From: Apricaphanius iberus
Lineage: Eukaryota > Chordata > Actinopteri > Cyprinodontiformes > Aphaniidae
Length of the DNA stretch: 64,000 bases
Direction: 5' to 3'
Assembly: GCA_028564705.1 (NCBI GenBank)
Contig: JAPXFQ010000082.1
Span: 806,001-870,000 of the forward strand
Shown piece by piece: positions 47,468-58,445 of the stretch. The notes beneath the pieces are model-generated. The model saw nothing but the letters and a program-made list of their open reading frames with translations. It had not been told where the DNA came from and made no database searches. Positions within the stretch are counted from its first letter, which is position 1. The number at the start of each line of letters is the position of its first letter. Position numbers and translations under genes: made by a program.

Positions 47468-50400
47468 TCAGGGTCGGATGGCAGACTTCAGCTTCGGGAA
47501 GAGTCGCAGGGCGTTCTGGGTCGTCACCTCCATCACCTTCTCCAGTGACACGCCTTTGATCTTACTGACGTACTCGGCAGAGACGCAGATGTTTCGGGGC
47601 TCGTTTCTTACCTGCCAACATGAAGCAGAAAAGGTGGGAAACGGGACTCTTAAACAGCTGTAAGGAAAAACATTGAGGGGAGGGGTTTCAAAGCTTATTA
47701 TATCATAAACATGTTAGGGATAAGTTCCTGTTCTACCCTTATTTCTGCCCTGATGATTAAAATAGTCTGTACCTGCTTCTCTGGACCAAGAGCAGGTGAA
47801 TCGGTTTCCAAACAGATGTTTTCCAGGGGCAGCTGTTTCACGAGTTTCTGCTTCTTGGCGGGAAAAATGCCAAACATGTCAGTGCAAACATATCTAAAAA
47901 ATGTTTAGGACTAAAATAAAAGAGTATGAGGTGGCTGCTTGTACCTGCTCACTCCGTATTATGGATGGGGGGATGGAGAAGAAATACCCAGCCTTTACTC
48001 CCTCCATTGCAACAGAGGGTTTCCCATCAAAAGCATGAAGAAGGGCTTTTTCGACACCTAGTGACAAAGAGCAGGAACTGCAGCTACCTCATCAAGCCAG
48101 TAAATACTTCTTCCACACAAAGAAACACTCCAAGGTTGTGTGCTCACCTTGCTCCTTCAGGAGGTGGATCGTGGGTCGTCCAGCAGACCTTGAATGGACG
48201 TTTCTAAAAAAGGGAAAAACACAGTTAAAAGAAAGCGTCTGAGCTAAATCCCGCTTTTTGTTTTTACTTTAAGCTCCAGGAGTCTCATGTCTATTCTATT
48301 TTTTTACAGCAGCTGCTAGTAAATCGCCAGAAGACAATACAGTGATTTCTAAAAAGATCATATTTAATCGACCAAGACAACGTGGTGCAGGGTTTTCTAC
48401 AGTATTAATCAAGGTTTGAAAAGGTTTGTGGCGTACATTTGCATCCAAGTTTACTCAGATCCCAATAAATAAAACCCTCTGGAACCAACTTCCTTCAAAA
48501 GTAATCAGTGAACGACTCCATCGGCGTGTTGTTATAGCGTATACAGGTCAGGAAGAAAGCTGAGGAGAGGTTTCAAGCAAGAGGAAAAGAACGAGTCTTG
48601 TTCCAAGTTTGCCAAAAGCCATGTAGAGGACATGGAAAACATGGAAGCCGTGGTCAGAAGAAACCAAACTTCCAATTGCAAAGCTCTTTATACACAACAA
48701 TGTCGACCAAAGTGCTGATCATTAGAAACAACAAAACACCAATCCTCAGGGATGAATAAAATACAGAAAATATAATCAGCTTCCATCTTTTATTTTAAGG
48801 TAATTTTTGCAATTTTCCTTTTGATGTGCCATCTGTCACTGTTAAAATAAACCTACCATTAAAAATGATACTGTTCTGAGACTTTTCATTTCTTTGTCAT
48901 TGGGGAAACGTACAAAATCAGCCAGGGGTCAGATAATTTTTGCCCCTACTGCATTTACCTGGAATCTGTGCGTAACGTTGAAAGCATCTGCGCATTTGCA
49001 ACAAGTAGTCATTGTCGGTCATTTTTACTCATCTGTAAAAATGGCCGACAGCCTTCTGATTTTTCCGTCACCGGTTTAATAAACCGGTTAAATATGAAAA
49101 ATATTCAGTTAACGTGACCCCTGTTGTGCATAATCATTCTCATTATTAAGTTTATTTAAGTTAAGGTGCTATTTGTTTTTATATTAGACTATTTTTTATA
49201 TTTACTGTAGCACTAAAGTCAAAAAGTGAGTAATAGTTATTTATTACTTGATTGTTCAAGCTACCTTACAGAAGTGCTCTGTTTGTCAAGAGGATTGTTA
49301 AATGTTAAAATAAGGTGAATAAAAAAAAGGAACATCCTGGATTTGTTTCTTCGCTTTCCTTCGTTGTTTTTCTTATATATTAGAAGTATCGTATCGGGAT
49401 TTGGTATCAGCAGAAACTCAAAATCAAATGTTTCGGACTCCAGGAAAAAAAAAAAAAAACCTGATCGGGAATTCCCAACAGATGCATACTAAAATCGAAC
49501 CAAGAGCAATTACGTCAAACAGTGTTAAATGGAAATGAAAACAAGCGGATAGCTTTAAAAAATGATGCTGATCCAGTAGAAGTCCAATCACCTCTAAGCT
49601 TAGGCCTAGTTTTAGGAACGACCAGTAGCTGCTGGTTAGCACACCTTAAGAGCCATGGAGGGGGAAGAAAATGAAGACTAAAAAGAAGAGGTCCAAGAAT
49701 TAAACCCTGTGGCACACCACAATTAGGTGGGGCAGATGAAGAAGCAAAATCACAGAGACAGACATAAAACCTATCAGATAATTACGATCAGAACCAGCTG
49801 ACGGTAACACCTGAAGTGTTAATATACTTTTCAAGGCGCAACAGTAAAACGTCATGATCAACTGTGTCAAAGGCAACATTCAGGTTGAGTAGCATAAGGA
49901 GAACAGTTTCACCAACATCTGTAGCAAGTAAAATGCTGATAAAAACTTTCACCACTGCCGCTTCCATACTTTCACAAGATTAAAAACCAGAGTAAAATAC
50001 CTCAAGAACACATAAACTATCTAAAAATGTCTTCTTCAACAAGCTGGTCTTCAATTTTTTCCAAAATTTTAGAAAGGAAAGAAAGCCTAGATCCTGGTCT
50101 GAAACTGGGCAAAATTGAAGGGTCGATGACAGTTTTTTTTTGTTTTTTTGATAAATGGTTCTATAATGGCATGTTTAAAGACTTTTGGCACGTCACCGGC
50201 TGACAGACTGCTGTTTACAGTACTATGCTGTGGGGGATGCTATTCTTCAGCGGGGACAGGGAAGCTGGTCAGAGCTGATAGGAAACTGGGTGGAGCTGAA
50301 TGCAGGGCGATCTAGGAGAGAACCTGGTAAGTGGTTACAGAAGGCTTGAGAATGCAGTGGAGGTTCAACCCCAAACAGGACAACACCCTTAGAAATGCAC

Positions 50401-53400
50401 CCAGAGCCACAATGCCGTGGATTAGTTAGGGCTACATCCCCGAGTTGGAATTGTGCAGCCAATATCCAGACCCAAATATAATTAAGAATCTGTAGAAAGA
50501 GTGCTTCAGCAGCAAGCGTCACCGATCAGCGTAAAATGCGCCAAAAGCAGCAGAAAAAAACAGCTCCAAACGACTCCATCAGGCCATTCCGAGTACATAA
50601 CCGTATTCAGACACTCCGTTGGTTCCTGAAATGGCCCTGAAAACAGCCTTGTCGGCCCGGCACGATGAAGTGGACACAAGCTCGTATTGGGATGTTAGAG
50701 CCAGATTACCCCGAAGTTTCGATAGTGGAAGGCACCTACTGGAGCTGGATTCAAATGCATGCCACACTTTTAAGATTTCTATTTAAATAAAAACAACTTT
50801 TAACAGATTCAATTAAAGACTACTTTATCCATTATCCATCGAGAAGATCAGTGAGATAGCGCAGAAAATCTGTATTAATTTCACCTTCTGCAACTCCTAC
50901 ATATATTGACATAATTAGGTGCCTCATCCTTCGATAATCTGCCAATATTTCAGCAGGGAATTTATGAATATCAAGGAATAGTTTATAATGCACGGTGAGA
51001 GCTCACAGCGGGAGATCCAGCTCCTTGGCAACCTGTGCTTGTCGTATGAGAACCTGCTTCTGATTCTCCTTATCAGACTCGCCGCTAACAAACCTGGGAG
51101 TGAAATCCAAGCCAACCTAAAACGAAAAACAACAAGAACAATGAGAGAAATTATGCAAAACAAAATCCAGCTCATATCACATCAGAGATACGTCCCCCCC
51201 CCCCGATACAGTATAGAAAAGTTTGAGTGCTTTGTTTGTCAAATTATCATTTGTGAATGATGTGGAGATGCTGTTAGTCTGTAGGTCAAACCCAGGGGTT
51301 CGTAACCTTTACAATCCAAAAATACATTCATGCCAAACAACTGGAGTAGGCTTCTACGACCGAGTATTAGGGCCAGAAAGATATTTTAGAGTAAATTTCT
51401 GCACAAAAAACTTCTGAGGAAATTCTGAGATTAAAGTTGCAAAAAAACTCGGAAATTCTTTGATGTCAAAAAGTAGCAAAATTACGAATAAAATCTCAGA
51501 AATTCTGAGATTAATTTAATATATTTTCCTTAAAAAAAAGAAATTCTCAGTCACAAAAGTTGTAAAATTACGAGTTAAAAGACAGGTATTTTGAGATCAA
51601 TATCAGAAATTTTCTATGGAAAAATTATCAATTATCTGATGTAGAAAAATAAAAAGTTCGTGAGAAAAAAAAACGGACAAAATTTTATGATTAAAGGCAT
51701 ACATTTTTCCATATCTAAACTAAGATATTTCTGACATTGTAAAGTCAGAAAATTATAAGAACAAATGTATGCCTTTAATCATATAAATTTCTTTTTTTCT
51801 CTCGCAAATCTTCTACTTTTCTAAGTCAGACAATTTAGCTTTTTTTCATTGAAAAATGAAAAATAAATTGTCTTTTTAGTCGTAATTTTGTAACTTTTTT
51901 GTGTTTTTTCTGAAAAATAGATGACTTTAATCTTAGAATTTCTGAGTTTTTTTGGGCAGAAATTTACTCGGAAATGCTTTTCTTTGGTTAACAATGGCCC
52001 TAATATTCCATCATAGGCTTCAGACCCTGAAGGGGACTAAAAAAATCCAGGGCACCTAATGGTGAATGCAATGGGGTGTCGCCTGAATCTTTACCTCACC
52101 AACTGCAACAAGCTGGTCTCTGTACTTTTCTATGACTGGTATAGCCGCATCAAGGTCCTGTGATTCAAACATAAGAGAATTGTTTTAGCACATCAGAGGA
52201 TCTACTAATGAGCAGCGCCATCTCTGGCGCGAGGGGTTAGGTGCGGCACGGCAACTCGACACCTAATTTCAGGAAAGAAAACAAAATCCTCTGTGATGCA
52301 TGCAATATGAATTTGATCAATATTACTGATTGCCATTTTAATGTGATTATTTCAATATTGATTCTATATTAAAGTGACAGTGTGTAGTTTTTGCAGTACA
52401 TCTTTGAAAATAGCCATTAAAATATTATGTAATAATAATTACGTAAAGCACATTAATTGCAAAATATTGGCCATATTGTAAAATATGACTTTAAAAATCA
52501 GTTTTAAAATACATAGGCGCGGGTCCTCTTTTCAGGGGAAAGCCATACTAGATGACATCTTTACTTCTACAAGAGCCCGAACGGACAAAGCGCACGGAAC
52601 ACGCCCGCTATTAAAACATTGATTTCCCGTCAAAATGCAAAAAAGTTTTGCCATAAATACATTTTTACCTCTTCGCTAGTTCCAAGCGATGAAAGAGAGA
52701 CCGATGTGCTCGTCATGTTGCTGCAAATAGATAAGTCTCAGGGAATTGAGCGTTTGAAAACAGCACTAGTTGGACCTCTGTTGTTGAGTTTCTTACTCGA
52801 AGACACATATACCGCATGCTTGTGGTAATTTATGTATGCACTGCCCCCAACTGGCCGAAAATTACACACTGTGCCTTTAAATGAACCACATAAAATTGCA
52901 CATAAATGCTATTTAATGTAAATAGAATGAAAGAATTAACATATTTTTATAGACTACATAAAATTGCAAAAAGGGGGTCACTCAGCAGTGTTGGTCTTAG
53001 CCAAATGTTCAATAACTGTAAAAAAAAAAAAAATCTTGTTTAAATTTACAATCATCTTTAAGTCCTTGAACAATGTAAGAAAAATACTGGCTGGTGACAT
53101 CCTGTGTGTTTAATATCTAATTTCCATTCAAGAGGCAACATGCTAATTTTAGACTTAAACAATCAATCTATTTTTTTTTTATAAGTGTCTTATAAAGGAT
53201 TTTAGCTGGCTGCACACTTCTATCCAGCAGAAGCTATATGTGACGGACGCTATTCTGATATTTTAATACCAGTCATGCTGCACAATCATCTTCTGCACTT
53301 GGCAAAAACGGGGCAAGTAGACCTGGCAGCAGATCTTTTCTAATAAATTTAAGGCAGACTGAAAGGCAGATGGTGCATTGCTGCTTTTCTCTGTAGAGGA

Positions 53401-56400
53401 AGGTAGTGGGATCACAGCTTGGGGCCAGAATATTTGTGTCCCACCATGGCTTTCCAGAGTGTGGTTAGGGCAGAATCGTATTGGTAACAGAGTCGGTCTA
53501 TACACAGTTTAACTCTACTGATCGAAGAGAATGTTTATAGAGCTCCACTGCGACATCTGGTGGGGGCCGGCCCCAAATGCAGAGACGCCACAGCTAATGA
53601 GACCTAATGAGTAATTGAGTTCAGATGTTGGCAAACTGCTTTGTACCTGAAGGGAAGCGCTCCTTTGTTGCTCTGGAGAAACTTCTTGAACAGGGTGGAC
53701 TCCTAAGCAGGGGAAAATAAAACCTGAAAATCTAAGAAGAAACAAACAAAAAATGCCATTAACAGTGACAAAAAAAATGTGTTTACAGCGTTTAAATTAA
53801 TATTATCATTAGAGATACAACAATGCCACTTTTTTTTTTAAACCAATACGATACCGATAGTTGGATACGAGTACTTGCCGATACCTCTAACACACAAAAA
53901 AAAATTAAATGGAAGACTTTTTCTTCTCGGCTTGTTACAACAAACGAATGCGAATTAGATTTTAAAAAAAAGTTACTAAAAATGACCACAAATCAAAAAT
54001 TTCAAGCGAAAAACAAACATTTTCAGGTGAAATTATTGTTTCCGCATTTTAAGCATCGAATTATGTTATCGGTTAGCCAATGATAGTACTTCAATGGTAT
54101 CGGCCCGATACCTGACACCAGTATCGGTATCGGTGCATCCTTAATTATCCTTTTACCTCCGAGACAGCTCAATGATTTTGGTAAATTCTCCAGGATGCTC
54201 AGCCACGGCCAACAGCGCCACCAACCCAGCCTGGAAGATAAAGCTACATTAATTCACACCGTTTCTGGTAAGTTTTCACACACACACACCCCCATCCCTT
54301 TCATGCTTTGTCACAATACAACCCCGCTATTTATCTGGATTTTGGGTAACACAAAGTTGTGAAGTCAAGTCCACTGACCGCTAGGAACTCTCTCACCAAA
54401 AGAGAGCCAGTTTTTTGTTTGTGTGCAGGTTTGCCAGCACACTGCTGCAAACCTGGAGCCACCTCCCCTCATCAGCGGACTGCATAAAAGCCTCCAGACA
54501 CCAAATCCCAGGCCCCTTCTTCTTTTACTGGGCCTTGATCTGTACTGATCTTGTCTGTATTTTTGCTTGACACTTGTACAGCCAGATCTGATTATGGTAT
54601 GAATAATTCTGTGCGCAACTTAAAGACCTGTGTTTTTCATTTGTCCACAGTGGAGGCCGGTAGGGATTCTCTGCCTACTCTGTTTCAGCCTTCTTCCCTT
54701 TTGTGTGGTAAGGCAGGGAGCTCAGCCATTTATATAAATCTGTCATATAAACCTTTTTATTTACCGATATGGACTCTTAAGAGGGTTATTTGCTTCTTTT
54801 TCTTTCTTTTTTTTGTGTTACACCCAGTGCCAGGGGGGTAACCCACATTTCAGCAACAAGGCAGTTCAAAGAGCTTTACATAATAATGCATAATGATAAA
54901 CAAATAAGTACATTAAAAACGGGCAAAAAAGCAAAACAATAAAAAGTTGGGATGCAGAACAGAATTAATCTATGTTCCACTTATTAATGACAGCTCTACC
55001 CAGATTGGCTTTTACCCTTGATTTAAAGCACAGGTGTCAAAGTCAAGGCCCGGGCTCCGAATCCGGCCCGCCCTGGCCATTGATGTGGCCATCATATACA
55101 TAGAACTTTTAAGTTCTATTTATATCCACCTCAATACCCTTTTATCATTCAAATCAGTATTTATTTGAATAGTCCTAAATCACATTATTATGAAAAGATG
55201 TTTACTATAATTTCACTTTAAGTACTACTTGTTGAGACATATGTATTCATGTTTTAGCGGTTTGTTAAATATAGCTTCATCGATATTTTCTGCCACAACC
55301 GGCCGTTTAAGAACATTCATTATCTTTATGTGGCCCAAAATGGAAACGAGTTCGACGTCTCTGATTTAAAGGAACTCAGTGTTTCAGCAGTTTTGCAGTT
55401 TTCTGAAAGTTTGTTCCAGATTAGTGGAGCAGAACAACTGAATTAAATAAAAATAAAATCAAACCTTTATTTATATAGCACTTTTCATGCAAAAAGAGCA
55501 ACTCAAAGTGCTTAACAGATTAAAATGACCCCATATTCTGAATGCTGCTTCTTCATTGTAGGTTGTAACTGTAACTTTGATATCACAGCAGCTCATTTCT
55601 CATTTAGAAATTAACATAAGCATTTTGAACTCTATTTTCTTAGCCAGGTTAAGGACTTTAGAACTGAGGTGATGTTTTCTATTCACATTCCTGGTCAGCT
55701 GCAGCCGTCTAACTTTTTATGCAGACCTGTGAGGACACTGTTGTAGAAATCAAGCTGACTGAAGAAACACATTGATTAGCTTCTCTAGAGCAGTGGTTCT
55801 CAACCTTTCTGAAACAAAACAAAAAACACTGTCTTTTGAATTGCATTTTTTCATGCTTTCAGTTGAATATAAGTATTCAGTTGTAATTTCCAGAACAAAA
55901 AACATAAATCAGCTGTAGCTCCTTAGCATATTTAGGCAGTTTCCGGAAGAAAAAAAATAACACAACCAGATATATATGCAACAGCCTCTGAATATTATGA
56001 AACGAAATAGATGTAGGACCTTCCAAATATAGTAACAAAACATTTGGTACAGTATTTTTCAGAAATACAACAGCATGTTATATATGGCTGAAAACTACTG
56101 TATAAAGGGATCCTGAGTATTGAAAAATTTCACAAGTTCTTAATTTTCTGAGATACTGAATTTGGGACTTACATTGTCAGTTATCATGAAAATTAAATAT
56201 ATCAGTCTGTGTGTAATAAATGTATCTAATATACAAGTTCACTTTTTTAACGCAATTACTGAAATAGATAATCTTTTTCATGATATTCTAATTACATGAC
56301 CAGCACCTGTACAATGTATTACACTACTGAACATGAAAAAGAAGGTAATGTTACTTTTTGTAGTTTAGGTAGATAAAGGTCTCGGTCACATCTGAGTAAA

Positions 56401-58097
56401 AATAATCTCTTTCTAAATCTGATCTTTAAAAAAAATGTATAATTTATTATCAATGACCTTTTTGCAATACCACGGAGGGTATAAACACTGCTCTAGAGCC
56501 CGCTGGAACATCAGTCCTTTAATTGTGGAAATATTCTGCAGGGGACAGAAGGCCGACTTTGAAAATGTCTTAATCCGTCTCAAACTGAAAGGAAAAGGAG
56601 GATACATTATTTTCAACCTTTTCTTCAATTAAAAATCTGGTGTAGCAAGCATACGGTCCTCGCACCTCTGCAGCCCCTAAATAAAATCTAGTCACATACT
56701 GCCTCAAGCCTGACTGTGTAAAAGAATCTCATTTTACAAGAAGAGGTTCTGTGACGACCTCAGGATGAAATCGACATTTCTATTGTCAAAGTGAAGGCCA
56801 AATGTCAGTTGGGGCTTATCTGCTGCTGAGAACAAGCGGTTAGATAAGGTCATCAGGAAGGCAAACTCCTAAGCACACCCCAGGCAAGGCCTAGGATAGC
56901 TAAAACAACATCTCCCACTCCACGCATGAAGCTCTTAGAACTAAAAAGCTCCTTCAGCAGCGTCCTCGGCGCACAAAAGAGCAGAAACACATGTCCTTCC
57001 TCCTAGAAACTGCTAGACTTTATAACCATCACTGCGTCTATCTACGACATCCGGCACAGTTCAACTTTTGTTTAAGAGTTGTAAATATAAATAATCTGTT
57101 GCCGCTTTCTATGCAGAAATATGTTCATACTGTAAATTCTTTTTTAAAATAGCCAAATTCAATTCTACTATAACTAAGACAAGGCAGTCCAATTGAACGG
57201 ACAGGAGTATTGTTCAGAAAAACAGCTAAATCAGTCAATCAAACTTAATTTATAAAGCGTTTTTCATGCAAAGATTGCAACCTAAAGTGCTTTACAGATT
57301 TAAAATGACCCCACATATGCCACATTACAATCCCTCCCTCCCAAGATTTAAAAGCATGATCACATAGTAACCCTGTAGCATCTGTAAATGTATAATTTTG
57401 GAAAATCTCTTAGTGGAACGCTTATTTGAAGAGTGGAAAGAAAATGAACTCTTGTCGAAGTGAAGCTATAGTAAGCTGCTGAAGAAGGCCCTCTGGTCAG
57501 ACGAGACACAAATAGACATTTCTGTCTAGATAATGTTGTGTGTGGCAAAAAAACTACCCGGTCTCATCAGTCTATACGCATCGACCTCCACAGCGAGGCA
57601 CGGTGGTGGCACAGTCATTCTGTGAGGATGATTTTCTTCAACAGGGATAGTGTGGGGATAGGTGGATCAAAAATACGGGCGAGAGGAGACAAAAGACTTG
57701 AGAATGAGAGCAGGAGGAAAAAAAATGACCCTAAACATAAAGCACTCCAAAAGATGTTGCAGCTGTAATTGCATTGAAATAAGATTCAGTCAAGTATTCA
57801 ACTCGACTCACAATTATGCACAACTTTGACTTGATCTATCTACCGCATATCCTTTTTAGAACGCGGGTTTTTCGTTGCAGCATGATAAATTGTGAAAATG
57901 GTTCAGCATTTCAGCTCAGAAATCTCACCTTCTTTGAATTTTCAATCACCTCTTCCAGGTCCTGGCGAGAAAAAGAACACGTTTAAGCTGTGTTTTAACA
58001 GGTAAAAAAAAAAGAAGAGGGAAGAAGGGAATTAGGTTTGTACCTTGTCAAAATCCCGAGCAGAGATATGACAGTGGCAGTCAACGTAGCCATGCAT
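47468..58097 (-). CDS. tatdn3: TatD-family metal-dependent hydrolase TATDN3
   Basis: Putative deoxyribonuclease of the amidohydrolase-like TatD family; the cellular role in vertebrates is poorly known. Coding exons, 5' to 3': 58097-58044, 57961-57929, 54230-54157, 53731-53647, 52157-52095, 51116-51007, 48203-48148, 48057-47945, 47853-47773, 47611-47468. All junction phases agree and give 813 nt, 270 aa, against about 274 in human. Metal and active-site residues of a TIM-barrel hydrolase are visible: HxH at H8 and H10 (VDCHCHIS), E103 and D107 in GEVGLDF, H143 in [10 protein letters not shown]166 in LLHAFDG, and D214 in [13 protein letters not shown] is also present. The chosen ATG gives [10 protein letters not shown]; an overlapping ATG 4 bp downstream is out of frame. 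Shares its promoter region head to head with fuca2. Introns hold the MITEs and Tc1 scraps listed separately. Confidence 0.95.
48540..48955 (+). mobile_element. Tc1-like remnant in tatdn3 intron
   Basis: 'tttgccaaaagccatgtagaggac' (48608-48631) and 'gtggtcagaagaaaccaaac' are the Tc1-like transposase stretch just before and over the first catalytic Asp. A terminus-like 'gataatttttgcccctac' lies at 48932-48949. Heavily deleted between them. Confidence 0.65.
49600..50221. repeat. Fish interspersed repeat, minus orientation
   Basis: Phrases such as 'ttaaaccctgtggcacacca', 'catgatcaactgtgtcaaagg' and 'aaaaccagagtaaaatac' occur in the order I know from a high-copy teleost repeat; the two repeat blocks at 54840-55800 and 62655-63065 may belong to the same broad group. 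No complete protein is encoded. Confidence 0.5.
50222..50530 (+). mobile_element. Tc1-like transposase fragment
   Basis: 'tatgctgtgggggatgctatt' then 'cttcagcggggacagggaagc' and 'ggcttgagaatgcagtggagg' followed by 'caggacaacaccc' are the DNA around the second catalytic Asp of a fish Tc1-like transposase. Same family as the fragments at 14730 and 57430. No ends visible. Confidence 0.65.
51355..52014. mobile_element. 660-bp foldback element with 8-bp target duplication
   Basis: Flanked by identical TAGGCTTC at 51347-51354 and 52015-52022. The ends are imperfect inverted repeats (left GAGTATTAGGGCC, right GGCCCTAATATTCC). Pairing continues inside, for example 'gtaaatttctgc' (51391) with 'gcagaaatttac' (51957), and 'tgattaaaggcatacat' (51690) with 'atgtatgcctttaatca' (51765), so nearly the whole element can fold into one long hairpin. 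The interior is built of 'aattctgagatt' / 'aatctcagaatt'-type units. An 8-bp duplication points to a hAT-type transposition event (inference). In a tatdn3 intron. Confidence 0.8.
52369..52880. mobile_element. MITE with TTAAAG..CAGTGTGTA ends, second copy
   Basis: Left end TTAAAGTGACAGTGTGTAGTTTTTG; right end inverse complement TTAAAGGCACAGTGTGTAATTTTCG: clear terminal inverted repeats of about 24 bp. Same end sequences as the element at 2412-2934, though the interiors differ considerably. In a tatdn3 intron. The open frame inside (52619-52828) is not a gene. Confidence 0.75.
53810..54144. mobile_element. MITE with 'ggtatcggtgcatccct'-type ends
   Basis: Starts near 'agagatacaacaatgcc' and ends 'ccagtatcggtatcggtgcatcctt', imperfect inverted ends. 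Shares the internal phrase 'gagtacttgccgatac' with the element at 59088-59667, so the two belong to one family. Ends of the form AGGGATGCACCGATACC are familiar from teleost non-autonomous hAT elements. It lies between two tatdn3 exons, 79 bp from one and 13 bp from the other. Confidence 0.65.
54840..55800. repeat. Composite fish interspersed repeats
   Basis: Contains 'ggcagttcaaagagctttacat', 'ctcagtgtttcagcag' followed by 'gaaagtttgttccagattagtgg', and 'gcacttttcatgcaaaaagagc' with 'actcaaagtgctt'. The second phrase recurs at 62920-62960 ('gctcagtgtttcagcag' with 'gaagtttgttccc'), and the third recurs at 57255-57300. High-copy repeat debris in tatdn3 intron 2; no gene. Confidence 0.6.
57430..57850 (+). 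mobile_element. Tc1-like transposase remnant
   Basis: 'aggccctctggtcagacgagaca' (first catalytic Asp region; 57487-57508), 'ggcacggtggtggcacagtc' and 'aatgaccctaaacataaagc' (second Asp region; 57725-57744) appear in transposase order with frameshifts between them. No inverted ends recognised. Lies in a tatdn3 intron, opposite to the gene's orientation. Confidence 0.7.
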
Positions 58098-58445
58098 GTG
58101 GGATTGTTTTTTTTCCACCTCTTCTTAGCAGGTCTGTCTCAAAACCAAAACATTCCGCTTCCTGAATGAAATACAATCTGCGCATGCGTACATTGTCGAC
58201 CTCACAAAAAGCTAGCACTGCGTTTCCTGGGAGGGCGGTGTTTTGTGTTGATCGCTTATTCTGCCGTAACGGGAAACCCATTTTATATATTCTAACGCAC
58301 CCCGGCGCTTAAGGAAGAAACGGTCCTCTTACTTTACCCGTGCTTGTTTTTAAAAATACTCGGAGCATCATGTGATAGTTCCCGTGATTTCCCTGTTTGC
58401 ATCCAACCTGTCCGACCGGATCACGCTGTCAGACCTCGCTTTAAA
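58098..58445. promoter_or_regulatory. Compact bidirectional promoter of tatdn3 and fuca2
   Basis: The start codons of two divergent genes are 348 bp apart. Motifs visible: TGCGCATGCG, an almost complete NRF-1 palindrome, at 58179-58188; paired ETS-like TTCCG/TTCCT at 58153-58164; a GC-box-like GGGAGGGCGG at 58229-58238; and an M-box/TFE-like TCATGTGA at 58368-58375, close to fuca2. A TATA-like 'tttatatatt' at 58281-58290 faces fuca2 but may be incidental. NRF-1, ETS and GC boxes are typical of housekeeping bidirectional promoters; binding is inferred from motif only. Confidence 0.7.

Noticed and set aside
49515..49715. Minus-strand frame beginning [11 protein letters not shown] as a LINE reverse transcriptase
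   Set aside because: The opening resembles the RT 'PQGSILGPLLF' block, but no other RT motif follows in any frame and the surroundings match a non-coding fish repeat, so the evidence is too thin.
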